A DNA stretch of 64,000 bases, from assembly GCA_016218805.1 (NCBI GenBank), contig JACRCW010000065.1, positions 30,040 through 94,039 of the forward strand. The letters run 5' to 3'. Origin of the DNA: Deltaproteobacteria bacterium. Lineage in GTDB: Bacteria > Myxococcota > JACRCW01. The notes beneath the pieces were generated by a model that saw nothing but the letters and a program-made list of their open reading frames with translations, searched no databases and was not told the DNA's origin. Below are positions 10,176-18,831 of the stretch, piece by piece. The stretch's first letter is position 1. Each line of letters begins with the position of its first letter. The translations under genes were made by a program, and so were the position numbers.

Positions 10176-11069
10176 ATGAACGCACTGATGACGCAAGAAG
10201 GAACAGCCCTTGAGCGCTACATGGCAGAGGTCAAGAAGATCCCCATGCTCACGCGCGAAGAGGAAGACGTGCTGGCCCGGCGCTTCCGCGACCAGGGCGA
10301 CGTGGAGGCGGCGCACCGACTGGTGACGGCCAACCTGCGGTTTGTGGTGAAGGTGGCCTACCAGTACCGCGCGTATGGCATGCGGATGCTGGACCTCATC
10401 CAGGAGGGGAACCTGGGGCTCATGCGCGCGGTGCAGAAGTTCAACCCGGACCGCGGCTACCGGCTCATCAGCTACGCGGTGTGGTGGATCAAGGCGTTCC
10501 TGCAGGCGTACGTCCTGCGCAGTTTCTCCATGGTGAAGCTGGGCACCACGCAGGCGCAGCGGAAGCTGTTCTTCCGGCTGCGGTCCGCCAAGGCGCGGCT
10601 GGAGCAGGAGGCGGAGAACCGTGACGAGGAGCTGACGCAGGAAGAGCGGACCGCACGTCTGGCCACCGAGATGGGCGTGGAGCGGGCGGAGGTCAACGAG
10701 ATGGAACTGCGCCTGGCGGCGCGGGACTTCTCGCTGGACGTGGAGGTGGGCGAGGACGGCAAGGAGACGCACCTGGACCTGCTGCCGGGAAACATTGAGA
10801 GCCAGGAGGAGTCCGTGGGCACCCGCGAGGTGCGCGCACTCCTGCGCCAGGACGTCAGCCGCGCGCTGCAGTCGCTGTCCGAGAAGGAGCGCACCATCGT
10901 GGAGGCGCGCCTGATGAGCGATGACCCTCCCACGCTGCGGGAGATTGGCGAGCAGTGGGGCGTCAGCCGCGAGCGCGCCCGGCAGATTGAGGCCAACGCG
11001 CTCAAGAAGCTGAAGGGCTACCTGGTGGCCAACAGCCGCGTGCTGGACGACGCCATCACCATCAACTGA
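10176..11069 (+). CDS. rpoH: RNA polymerase heat-shock sigma factor RpoH (sigma32)
   Basis: 297 residues. The sigma70-family regions are all present: region 1.2/2 (ALERYMAEVKKIPMLTREEE, DLIQEGNLGLMRAVQKFNPDRG), region 2.4 (ISYAVWWIKAFLQAYVLRS) and region 4.2 (TLREIGEQWGVSRERARQIEANALKKL). Directly after region 2 is QRKLFFRLR (from residue 128), the RpoH box that separates heat-shock sigmas from other group 3 factors. It directs RNA polymerase to chaperone promoters. A good Shine-Dalgarno (GGAGGG) precedes ATG 10176. It converges on the next gene with 1 bp between stop codons. Confidence 0.97.
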   Translation: MNALMTQEGTALERYMAEVKKIPMLTREEEDVLARRFRDQGDVEAAHRLVTANLRFVVKVAYQYRAYGMRMLDLIQEGNLGLMRAVQKFNPDRGYRLISYAVWWIKAFLQAYVLRSFSMVKLGTTQAQRKLFFRLRSAKARLEQEAENRDEELTQEERTARLATEMGVERAEVNEMELRLAARDFSLDVEVGEDGKETHLDLLPGNIESQEESVGTREVRALLRQDVSRALQSLSEKERTIVEARLMSDDPPTLREIGEQWGVSRERARQIEANALKKLKGYLVANSRVLDDAITIN

Positions 11070-11070
11070 T

Positions 11071-12201
11071 TCACTGCACGCGCACGTAGGCGGCGAACGC
11101 GGACGCCGGGTCCCACGCGGGGTCCGGCGTCCGCCTGCGCTGCTGCGCCTTGTAGCCTTCGTCGTCGTCAAACAGGACCGCGGCGCAATGCGCCGACAGC
11201 ATCACCACCGCCTCCGGCTTGTGGTCGGCAAACACGGTGATGAGCGCGGTGTCCCACGCCTGGCCCGGTGCGGCCCAGGGCCGCGGCTGGGCGGAGACCC
11301 ACAGCTCGCCCGAGACAACGCGCACGCCGTCCAGGTCCGTCTCCTGGCTCAGCGTGAACGCCACGCGGCCATCCGGCAGCACGGTTGCGTCAGACAGGCC
11401 CATGGGCACCGTCCGCAGCCGGCTCCCCGCGGGCGGCAGCAGCTGCACCACACGGCGCGCGGAGGCTGGGCCGCCCAGCCCGTCCACCACAATCACCGAC
11501 TGCGACAGCGCGTCATCCTTTTCACGCACGGCCAACAGGCCCACCTTGCCACCGTCCCCCAGCGCCAGCCCCTCCACGCGCAGGTCCGCCGCGGCCAGCG
11601 TGGACAGCGCCAGGTCCCGGTCCACCCCGGCCAGCGGCACGGGCGCCGCACCCGGCGCGGGCAGGCGCAGCACCCGGGCATTGTCCGAGCAGCCAAACCC
11701 CATGTTCCCCACGACGTGGACGCCCGCCGGCGTGCTGGCCGCGCCCTCCAGCTTCAACCACGGGACGCGCGCACCGATGGCGATGTGGTGGGCCTCGCAG
11801 GTTTCACGGGCTTTCTGACGCTTGAGCGCGGAGCCCCAGTCACCTGGGGCGGCGGAGCAGCATTGGTCCGGGGCAGGCGTGCCCACCAGGGTGAAGGCCC
11901 ACGCAGGGTCTTGGGTCACATCGGTGGTGCCCGGGGTCCACCACCACGCGTGCGCCTGTTTGTCGCCAAACACCGCCAGCCGCCCGTCCCACACCGCCGC
12001 CGCGGAGGGCTCGAATTTCACCGCGCCGTCCCCCACGCGGATGGGGAAGGGTGCCGTGGCGCCGCTGGCGGGGCACAGGGCGTCCCACGCGGCGGGCGGG
12101 ACCGGGCCGCCGGGCGCAGGAGGCGCTGCGTCGCGCGGGCGTACGCCGCCGCAGGCCCCCGCGGCCACGCACCACGCCGCCACCCACGCCGCGCGTCGCA
12201 T
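11071..12201 (-). CDS. Putative secreted lipoprotein of unknown function
   Basis: 376 residues from ATG 12199-12201, which has GAGGGG just upstream. A GTG four codons earlier overlaps the previous stop and is the alternative start. The N-terminus (MRRAAWVAAWCVAAGACGG) is a lipoprotein-like signal with Cys at the end of the hydrophobic core, followed by a Pro-rich linker. The rest is beta-rich (repeated WDGRLAVFGDKQAHAWW-like stretches), perhaps a propeller, but no family was recognised. It is the last gene of the minus-strand group with pgsA-like and SPOR-like genes. Confidence 0.7.
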   Translation of the reverse strand: MRRAAWVAAWCVAAGACGGVRPRDAAPPAPGGPVPPAAWDALCPASGATAPFPIRVGDGAVKFEPSAAAVWDGRLAVFGDKQAHAWWWTPGTTDVTQDPAWAFTLVGTPAPDQCCSAAPGDWGSALKRQKARETCEAHHIAIGARVPWLKLEGAASTPAGVHVVGNMGFGCSDNARVLRLPAPGAAPVPLAGVDRDLALSTLAAADLRVEGLALGDGGKVGLLAVREKDDALSQSVIVVDGLGGPASARRVVQLLPPAGSRLRTVPMGLSDATVLPDGRVAFTLSQETDLDGVRVVSGELWVSAQPRPWAAPGQAWDTALITVFADHKPEAVVMLSAHCAAVLFDDDEGYKAQQRRRTPDPAWDPASAFAAYVRVQ

Positions 12202-12209
12202 CACGCCCC

Positions 12210-13334
12210 TCACCGCCCCACGCTGCCCTGGACGGACTGTGGGGCCACCGCCTGGTCACCCCAGATGATCCGGCGGGCCATGTAGAAGTCCAGGCTGGTC
12301 CACAGGGACATCCCAAACGCCAGGCCCAGCGCGCCCAGGAACGCCGGGGAGCCCATGCGCCCATCCGAGGGAAGCGCCAGGATGCCCACCGTGCCGGCCG
12401 CCAGCACCAGCGCGCGCAGCGGGTAGCTCCAGGGCTTGGGGACTTCGCCTTCATGGCAGCGCAGGTTGTCCACCGCGCCGCTGGTCAACTCCGCGCCCAA
12501 CAGCAGCACCCAGACGGGGGTCACCTCCGGCAGGTGCACCATCACGTAGGGCAGCCCCAGGCCTGCCACCACGCTCCACAGCAGCCGCCCCAGGCCCTGC
12601 ACGGCGCTGCCGCGCTTGAGCACGCCGGCGGCGCCGGACAGGTAATCCAGCGCGCTGGCCCAGGTGAACACCAGGATCACGCCCCAGTGCACGGTCACCG
12701 CGTCATCCGCGTCCAGCGCCAGGCGCACCAGGAAAGACAGCACAATCATGGCGCACGGCACGCTGACCAGCGGGTTGAGCTTGCCCGCCGCGCGCCAGCG
12801 CCAGGCCATGAACAGCACCGCGCCCGCCGCGAACATGCCAAGGGTGACCCGCGCATCGGTATCGTCAGGCATGCGGTAGATGATGAAGATGAACCCGGCA
12901 CCAGCCATCTGGATGGCCGTCTTCAACTTGGCCAGCACGGAGGTCTTTACCGCGGTGCCCTGCAGGCTCATCACACTGCGCAGCGAGGTGATGAGGAACT
13001 CACGGAACAGGATGGCCATGATGACGGCGGGGTGTGCCAGCTTGAAGAAGCTCAGCGGCATCAGCACCGCGGCAATGAAGACCTTGTCCGCCACGGGGTC
13101 CAGCAGGCCGCCCAGCACGGTGGGGCCGTATTTGCGGGCCAGGTAGCCGTCCACCCAGTCGGTAATGCCCATCAGCGTGTAGATGACCAGGGCGACCCAC
13201 TGCTGGGGCACCGAGCCGTACAGCACCATGGCGCACGGCAGCGGCAGCAGCACCATGCGCGCCACGGTGACCTGGTTGGCGGTGATGAACGGGCGGCGGG
13301 AGGGCGCGGCGGCGGCGGCAGCAGGCTGGGTCAC
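12210..13334 (-). CDS. PgsA-like CDP-alcohol phosphatidyltransferase with duplicated membrane half
   Basis: 374 residues. The N-terminal half looks like phosphatidylglycerophosphate synthase: DWVDGYLARKYGP ... LLDPVADK at about residues 58-82. The spacing between AR and the next conserved Gly is seven residues if GxxxD is kept, one fewer than the usual eight. The C-terminal half (from about 200) adds six or so further helices and contains ALDYLSGAAGVLKR, perhaps a degenerate echo of the same domain. Ordinary PgsA is about 180-200 residues, so this is a double-size variant. It starts at GTG 13332-13334, overlapping the previous stop as GTGA, with GAGGAGG upstream. The substrate could be glycerol-3-phosphate or another alcohol. 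Confidence 0.8.
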   Translation of the reverse strand: MTQPAAAAAAPSRRPFITANQVTVARMVLLPLPCAMVLYGSVPQQWVALVIYTLMGITDWVDGYLARKYGPTVLGGLLDPVADKVFIAAVLMPLSFFKLAHPAVIMAILFREFLITSLRSVMSLQGTAVKTSVLAKLKTAIQMAGAGFIFIIYRMPDDTDARVTLGMFAAGAVLFMAWRWRAAGKLNPLVSVPCAMIVLSFLVRLALDADDAVTVHWGVILVFTWASALDYLSGAAGVLKRGSAVQGLGRLLWSVVAGLGLPYVMVHLPEVTPVWVLLLGAELTSGAVDNLRCHEGEVPKPWSYPLRALVLAAGTVGILALPSDGRMGSPAFLGALGLAFGMSLWTSLDFYMARRIIWGDQAVAPQSVQGSVGR

Positions 13335-15034
13335 GGCGACGCCTCCTCGTCCTTGGGGGCCGGTGGCGGGGTCACGCCGGGCAGCGGACCCTGCGGCGCC
13401 ACGGGTGTGAGGGGGGCGGCGGGCGCGTTGCGGCGCGCGGCGACCAGCCCACGCGCCTCCACCACCAGGCTGGGGCGCTGCACCTCCAGCAATGACACCA
13501 GCTCCGCCACGTCATCCGCGAGCGGGGATCCCTTCTCAAACGCCATCATCAGCGCCGCCACCTCCGCCGCGTCCAGGGCGCGCGGGTCGGGACGGCGGGA
13601 GGCGGCCGTCAGCGCGTCGCGCGGTTCGGTCCGCGCGCGCTGCGCGGCTGCGCCGGCCAGCAGCGGGGATTCATCACAGCCGCGGCCGCCTGCGCCGCGC
13701 GCATGCTTGACGACGAGCGGCAGCACGTCATGCAGCCGCGGGGCCAAGCCCACGCGCCACTCTGCGCGCGCGGCCACCAGGCCGGCCAGCGCCTTGAGCT
13801 GCCACCCTCGGCGGCCCTCCTTCCCCGCCGCCTCCGCCCGCGCGACGACGTCGCGGTAGATCTCGGCGTCGTCAGGCGCGTCCGCCAGGTAGGCCAGCGC
13901 GGCAAGCAGTGCGAGCTCCGGGGCGCGGTCCTGCGCGCCGCGCAGGAAGGCGCGGATCTCCTCGGCGCCCCCCGAGCGGCGGGCGACGCCGTTGGCGTGG
14001 TGCAGCCGCTCATCCATCCGGCGCGCGCGCCCGCCGTGGAGGTCCCAGGCCACGGACACCGGCGTGGCGTTGCACAACGACGTCGCCTCGAAGAACGACA
14101 TCAGTGCGCCGCTGCACAGCCACTCGAGATCCGCGTCGGTATCCAGGTCCCGGAAGGCGCAGTCCACGGTGGTGACCTCGTGCTCGGTCTCGCGGGACGC
14201 CACGGTGGCCACGGGGGACCACCCCGCGCTGCCGCGCACCAGCCACGCCACCACGCGCTGCCGTTCCGGTCCCCAGCCCGCCACCAGCTCCGGCGCCCCG
14301 TCTCCGGTGACGTCCGCCACCAGCAGCACCGCGGCGCCGCGCGCCGGGTCCCGGCAGGCGTCCACGCCCGCATCCGCCTCCGGGGCCTTGCCGCACTCAG
14401 GCAACGCGGCCGGGATGGTCTCCACCGGCTCGCCAGCGGGCGACAGCACGCGGATGGATCCGTCCTTGAGCCCGCCCACGTACGCCCGCACCCCGTCGGG
14501 CCCGGTCCACAGCCACGCGTCCAGTTCGCGCGCCTCGGCGCGCGCCAGCGCTTCCAGCGCCGCACCCAGCCTGGGCGGCACGGCGCGGCTGCGCGGCGCC
14601 TCCTGCGCCACGTACGGCGCCTCACCCTCCGGCACCGGGCCCAGCACCGCGCGCACCTTCGGCTCCCCCACCAGCGCGGGGGCGCGCGCTTCCAGCAGGT
14701 CCTTGCGCGGCCATTCGCCCAGCGTGACGCGGAACCAGATCCCGCGCGCGCCCAGATCCACCCGCACCACGCGCGCGGCGTGGCCCAGTTTCTCCAGCGC
14801 GCCGGCCAGCGCTTCCGCCTCCCGCGGGTCCGGGGTGGCCTTCACCTGCGCCACCCAGACGCGTGCGGGGGACAGCACCACGCCGGTGAGCTTCTCCTCG
14901 CCGGCGGGGGGCACCACGACGACGGCGGCGTCCGCCCGGACGGCGCTCCCGGCATCCGGCGTCACCGCCGCACGCGGACAGGCCGCACACGCCAGGGCCG
15001 CCACCAACCTCGCCAGTCCGCTCGTCGTCCGCAC
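13331..15034 (-). CDS. Putative lipoprotein with SPOR-like domain
   Basis: 567 residues from GTG 15032-15034, preceded by GAGGGA at good spacing; a GTG at 15055 is the alternative. The signal VRTTSGLARLVAALACAAC ends in a cysteine suited to lipidation. Residues about 50-120 (VWVAQVKATPDPREAEALAGALEKLG ... GIWFRVTLGEW) have the pattern of a SPOR peptidoglycan-binding domain. Further on, LLVADVTGDGAPELVAGWG resembles an FG-GAP/EF-hand-like repeat. The tail is helical and Pro-rich. Probably a cell-envelope protein. It is translationally coupled (GTGA overlap) to the PgsA-like gene. Confidence 0.7.
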   Translation of the reverse strand: MRTTSGLARLVAALACAACPRAAVTPDAGSAVRADAAVVVVPPAGEEKLTGVVLSPARVWVAQVKATPDPREAEALAGALEKLGHAARVVRVDLGARGIWFRVTLGEWPRKDLLEARAPALVGEPKVRAVLGPVPEGEAPYVAQEAPRSRAVPPRLGAALEALARAEARELDAWLWTGPDGVRAYVGGLKDGSIRVLSPAGEPVETIPAALPECGKAPEADAGVDACRDPARGAAVLLVADVTGDGAPELVAGWGPERQRVVAWLVRGSAGWSPVATVASRETEHEVTTVDCAFRDLDTDADLEWLCSGALMSFFEATSLCNATPVSVAWDLHGGRARRMDERLHHANGVARRSGGAEEIRAFLRGAQDRAPELALLAALAYLADAPDDAEIYRDVVARAEAAGKEGRRGWQLKALAGLVAARAEWRVGLAPRLHDVLPLVVKHARGAGGRGCDESPLLAGAAAQRARTEPRDALTAASRRPDPRALDAAEVAALMMAFEKGSPLADDVAELVSLLEVQRPSLVVEARGLVAARRNAPAAPLTPVAPQGPLPGVTPPPAPKDEEASP

Positions 15035-15184
15035 CCGGGTTCCCTCGCCCGCCACCGTCGGCGGGCGGGCACCCTACCCAACAAGTCCCGCCCGGGCACA
15101 GGGCCGCCGGGGTTGACGCAGCGCGCTACCGCGCGGCAGCCTGCCCGGCGTCGCCCGGCGTGTTCCCGGGCAGCGAGGGAGACC

Positions 15185-15469
15185 ATGGCCGGGGTGAAGC
15201 AGAAGTTGCGTGACGAGGGCCTGAAGCTGGGGATGAAGGCCATGAGCAAGCTCATGGAGGACCCGGACCGCGCGCAGAAGCTGATGACGGCGGTGCAGAA
15301 GGTCCAGGACGGCAAGCAGAGCCTGGATGAGACCACGGCGCGCCTGCGCAACACCGCGGGCCTCCCCAGCCGGGAGGACTTCAAGACCATGGGCAAGCGC
15401 GTGGGCAAGCTGCGCCGCGACGTGCGCAAGCTGGCCAGCCAGCTGGACGGCGTGCTGCAGACGCTGTGA
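15185..15469 (+). CDS. Small helical, phasin-like hypothetical protein
   Basis: 94 residues from ATG 15185 with GGGAG just upstream. It is nearly all amphipathic helix with alternating Lys/Arg and Asp/Glu (KQKLRDEGLKLGMKAMSKLM; KTMGKRVGKLRRDVRKLASQ), so a coiled coil is likely. It has no signal peptide or enzyme motif. Size and composition recall small helical granule- or membrane-associated proteins, but the family is not recognised. It converges on the next gene with a single base between stop codons. Confidence 0.75.
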   Translation: MAGVKQKLRDEGLKLGMKAMSKLMEDPDRAQKLMTAVQKVQDGKQSLDETTARLRNTAGLPSREDFKTMGKRVGKLRRDVRKLASQLDGVLQTL

Positions 15470-15470
15470 A

Positions 15471-16340
15471 TCAGGGGGACGGCTGACAGGTCCCGCCGCC
15501 GCATTCCCCGTCCGCGCGGCAGCCGTCCGCCAGGCACATTCCGGACACGCACACCTGGCGGTTGCCCAGGCTGTCACACCCGGCGGCGGACCCGCCGGCA
15601 CAGCAATCCGCGTCCACGCGGCAGCCCTTGTGGCACTGGCCCGCGCCGGCAAACACCGGCATGCACGCCTGCTGGAACAGCCGCAGCGTGCCGCCGTCCG
15701 CGGGGAACTCCATCATGCCGCCGTCCACGCGCGCTTGGGCCAGGCCGCCGTCGTCCAGCGGGAAGGGGATGCCGGGGCAGTCCTGGTCCGTGGTGCAGTG
15801 GCGCACGCAGATGCCGGTGGTGCCCGCGTCATCCGGGAGGACGTCCAGGCCGGTGCACAGGAACTTCTGCGGGTACACGCCGCAGCGGTAGAAGGTGGCG
15901 CTCACCGCGCCCTGGGCGCCGCCGTCCAGCGTGAGGGTGAGGCGGTCCACGCCGTCAGGAAGGACCACCCCGGCCGGCAGCGGGGGGCAGCAGTCCGCGG
16001 CCACCCGGCAGCCCTTCCCGCACGCGGCAAAGCTCCCCAGCGACGCGCAGCGCCCGCCGGGGAGGTCCGCGCAGTGCTGGTCGGTCACGCAGCCCAGCTG
16101 GTGGCAGCGGCCTGATTCGCAGCTGTAGTTGAAGATGCTGGTGCCGCACTGCTCCCCCGCGCAGCAGTCCGCCGCCGTGGTGCACTCCACCACGCACTCC
16201 CCGCCCAGCATGCCCAGGTCTCCCGCGTCCCGCGCCGGCGGCGCGCCACCGTCCTTCCCGCCGTCCTGCTTGCACGCGCCCGCCGCCAGCACGCCGGTGA
16301 TGACGACGACAAACAGCGGGGAGATGGCACGGTGCGGCAT
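15471..16340 (-). CDS. Cysteine-rich secreted lipoprotein
   Basis: 289 residues from ATG 16338-16340; a TTG at 16361 is possible. The N-terminus (MPHRAISPLFVVVITGVLAAGACKQDGGKDGG) is a lipoprotein signal followed by a Gly/Asp linker. About 30 cysteines occur in repeated modules of the form C-x3-C-x5-DCC ... GxCxxxG (ECVVECTTAADCCAGEQC, KGCRVAADCC, KGCRVDADCC), typical of disulfide-rich surface proteins of myxobacteria. Function unknown. It is downstream of the 16358-17413 gene on the same strand, with a 17-bp gap. Confidence 0.75.
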   Translation of the reverse strand: MPHRAISPLFVVVITGVLAAGACKQDGGKDGGAPPARDAGDLGMLGGECVVECTTAADCCAGEQCGTSIFNYSCESGRCHQLGCVTDQHCADLPGGRCASLGSFAACGKGCRVAADCCPPLPAGVVLPDGVDRLTLTLDGGAQGAVSATFYRCGVYPQKFLCTGLDVLPDDAGTTGICVRHCTTDQDCPGIPFPLDDGGLAQARVDGGMMEFPADGGTLRLFQQACMPVFAGAGQCHKGCRVDADCCAGGSAAGCDSLGNRQVCVSGMCLADGCRADGECGGGTCQPSP

Positions 16341-16357
16341 GCGGCGCTGTCTACCAC

Positions 16358-17413
16358 TCAACGCACATCAGCGCAGGCGGCCTGGTTCACGATGATCTTC
16401 TCCACGCCGCCACGCCCCGGGGGCGGGATGAGCGTGAAGGACGGGCCCTGGCCGTAGTCACTGGTGGCGCCCTGGATGGTGCGGCGGTCCTGGAACATCA
16501 CGGTGACGTTCTTGCCCGCGGGCGCCGGCGCCTGCGCGCCGGGGTTGAGGTTCACAAAGATGGCCTTGATCTGCTGCAGTGAGATGGCCTCCGGCTTGCC
16601 CGCGGTGACCGGCAGCAGCGTGAAGCCCTGGTCCTCGCGCGCCATGCGGGTGATGACGCCGCGTTTCACCTCGCCTGAGGCCATGTGCACGGTCACCTTG
16701 CGCTTGCCGGGGATGAGGAGGTTGGGGTCGGTGCTGTCCTCCTCGTCCTCCCAGAACGCCTCGGTACTCAACACGCCGGAGGTGTACAGTTCCACAAAGT
16801 CATCCAGGAACACGCCGCCGGGCGTGACGGTGGCCACCACGGCTTCGCCGGTGGCCGCGTTGGCCATGGCGGCCTTGAGCGCCTTGAGCTCCTCGGCGCG
16901 CGGGTCAATGAGCGGCAGCTCCACCGCCGCGTCCGGCACCGGCTGGTACTCCGCGCCGTAGGCGAAGTACCCGTCTCCGTAGAACGTCTCCGGCGGCGTG
17001 TACTGGCTCTCGCGCTGCAACTCCACCAGCTGCACCACGGCTTCCTCGGCGTTCTTGGGTGGCTCGCGGCGCTTGTTGGCGGCCAGCGCGGCGTCCGCCT
17101 TCTTGGCGCTCTCCGCCGCGGCGGCCTGCAACTCGTCAGGGATGTCAATCTTGAACGCGTTGGGGTTGCCGTCCGGGCTCTGGAAGTCCGCCACGGGGCC
17201 CTGGGTGCGGGCGGCGGGCGGCGGGGGCCGCGCGGCCGGCGTGCCGGCGCCCGGGGTGGTCATGGGCCGCGCGGCCGCGGGACGGCCGCCCTGCGCCTGG
17301 ATCAGTGCGCCAATCTCCTTGAGCCGCGCCTCCTGCTGCGGCGAAATCTGCCCGGCCTTGCGCAGCTCGCCCAGGTGCTTGAGCTCGCGCATGAGCTCGA
17401 TCATCGAGGCCAT
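16358..17413 (-). CDS. Hypothetical protein with two Sm-like/DUF6982-type repeats
   Basis: 351 residues. An N-terminal helix (MIELMRELKHLGELRKAGQISPQQEARLKEI) precedes a Pro/Ala linker (about 45-80). The C-terminal half contains VTVHMASGEVKRGVITRMAREDQ followed by ISLQQIKAIF, and a second related unit, VTVMFQDRRTIQGATSDYGQG. Such short beta modules with 'G-x-I-x-G' turns are found in myxobacterial DUF6982-like proteins; function is unknown. No signal peptide. It lies 39 bp downstream of the isopropylmalate-synthase-like gene and is probably in its operon. Confidence 0.65.
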   Translation of the reverse strand: MASMIELMRELKHLGELRKAGQISPQQEARLKEIGALIQAQGGRPAAARPMTTPGAGTPAARPPPPAARTQGPVADFQSPDGNPNAFKIDIPDELQAAAAESAKKADAALAANKRREPPKNAEEAVVQLVELQRESQYTPPETFYGDGYFAYGAEYQPVPDAAVELPLIDPRAEELKALKAAMANAATGEAVVATVTPGGVFLDDFVELYTSGVLSTEAFWEDEEDSTDPNLLIPGKRKVTVHMASGEVKRGVITRMAREDQGFTLLPVTAGKPEAISLQQIKAIFVNLNPGAQAPAPAGKNVTVMFQDRRTIQGATSDYGQGPSFTLIPPPGRGGVEKIIVNQAACADVR

Positions 17414-17452
17414 GCTTCCTCCCGCACCGCGTGGTGGCTCCGTGGGTTCATG

Positions 17453-18709
17453 TCAGGCCTGCGCCGCTGCCGCCGTGTTCCCGCCCTGCTTCTTCACCAG
17501 CGCCCACAACTCGTCATCCGTGAGCAGCCGGTTGGTCTGCTTGGCGGCGTCCAGGATCACCTGGCACAGCGTCTCATCCTGAGCCACCCCGCGCCGCTTG
17601 AGCCAGTAGCGCACGTTGGACATGCCGCTCATGGGCCCCACCTCAATGACCTGCTCCAGGCCAAACTCCGCCGCCGGCACGGACGAATACACCCGGTCCG
17701 CCAACCAGCTCTCCCCCTTCTGCTCCGCCTTGATCACCGCGGCGGCGTGCACGCCGGTGGCGGTGCGGAACGCGTCCCGGCCCGCCAGCGGGTAGTTGTA
17801 CGGCGTCTCCACGCCAAAGATCTCCGCGGCAAAGCGCGTGTATTCCACCATCTTGCCCAGGTCATGCGGCCAGGCGCCCATCAGCCGCAGGTTGAGCAGC
17901 AGCAGGTCCATGGAGGCATTGCCCACGCGTTCGCCCACGCCCAGCGCGGTGCCGTGCAGGCGGTCCACGCCGGCTTCATACGCGGCCAGCGCGTTCACCA
18001 CGCCCAGGCCGCGGTCATTGTGGCCGTGCCAGTCCAGCCCCACGTCCGTGCGCGTGTCCGCCACCAGCGCGCGCGTCCAGCGGATGAGCGCTGCCACGCC
18101 GTGCGGCGTGGCGTGGCCCACCGTGTCACACAGCACCAGCCGGCGCGCGCCCAGGCCAATGGCCTGGCGGAACAGCTTCTCCAGCGTGGCGGGGGAGGAG
18201 CGCGTGGTGTCCTCAGTGACAAACGCCACCTCCACGTTGTGCTGCTGCGCCCAACCCAGCGCCTCCTCCACCGTCTTCATCAGCCGGTCCAGGTCCCACG
18301 CTTCCGCGTACTGGCGGATGGGGCTGGTTCCCAGGAACGTGTACGCCACCACGTGCACGCCGGACTTCTGCTGGATCTCCGCCACCGGCTCAATGTCCTT
18401 GACCAGCGTGCGCGCCGCGCAGCACGCCTTGATGGACAGTCTGGCGTCCCGGATGTGTTGCACCAGCGCCAGGCTGTCCGCCACCGCACGCGGGCCGGCG
18501 CCGGGCAGGCCCACGTCCGCCCACGTGATGCCCAGCCCGTCCATCAGTGACAACAGTTTCTTCTTCTGCTCCACCGGCGGGTCCGTCACGGACGGGGACT
18601 GGATGCCGTCCCGCAGCGACTCGTCCATGGTCTCCGGGACGCGCAACGCGGGGCGCGTGGTGGTGACCGTGTTCCAGTCAAAGACGAGTTCGCTCTCCTT
18701 GAACGCCAT
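17453..18709 (-). CDS. 2-Isopropylmalate synthase/homocitrate synthase family protein
   Basis: 418 residues from ATG 18707-18709 with GGAGG 6 nt upstream. It has the HMGL/Claisen-condensation TIM-barrel signatures: DESLRDGIQSPSV near residue 30 (catalytic Arg and metal-binding Asp), DTVGHATPHG, and DWHGHNDRGLGVVNALAAYEAG with the two metal-binding His. The family condenses acetyl-CoA with a 2-oxo acid. It lacks the C-terminal LeuA regulatory domain, so it is not a classical feedback-regulated LeuA, and its substrate cannot be told from sequence. It heads a minus-strand group with two downstream genes. Confidence 0.85.
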   Translation of the reverse strand: MAFKESELVFDWNTVTTTRPALRVPETMDESLRDGIQSPSVTDPPVEQKKKLLSLMDGLGITWADVGLPGAGPRAVADSLALVQHIRDARLSIKACCAARTLVKDIEPVAEIQQKSGVHVVAYTFLGTSPIRQYAEAWDLDRLMKTVEEALGWAQQHNVEVAFVTEDTTRSSPATLEKLFRQAIGLGARRLVLCDTVGHATPHGVAALIRWTRALVADTRTDVGLDWHGHNDRGLGVVNALAAYEAGVDRLHGTALGVGERVGNASMDLLLLNLRLMGAWPHDLGKMVEYTRFAAEIFGVETPYNYPLAGRDAFRTATGVHAAAVIKAEQKGESWLADRVYSSVPAAEFGLEQVIEVGPMSGMSNVRYWLKRRGVAQDETLCQVILDAAKQTNRLLTDDELWALVKKQGGNTAAAAQA

Positions 18710-18831
18710 GGTGGGCCTCCGGGAAGGGGATAACGCGGTGGCATGGTAGCCGGCAATGCGCCGCCGCGGGGCCGGCGCAGGAATCCGTGGTCCTTTCCAA
18801 GCCCCGCGCACCAGAACTAGGGTCCGTCGCC

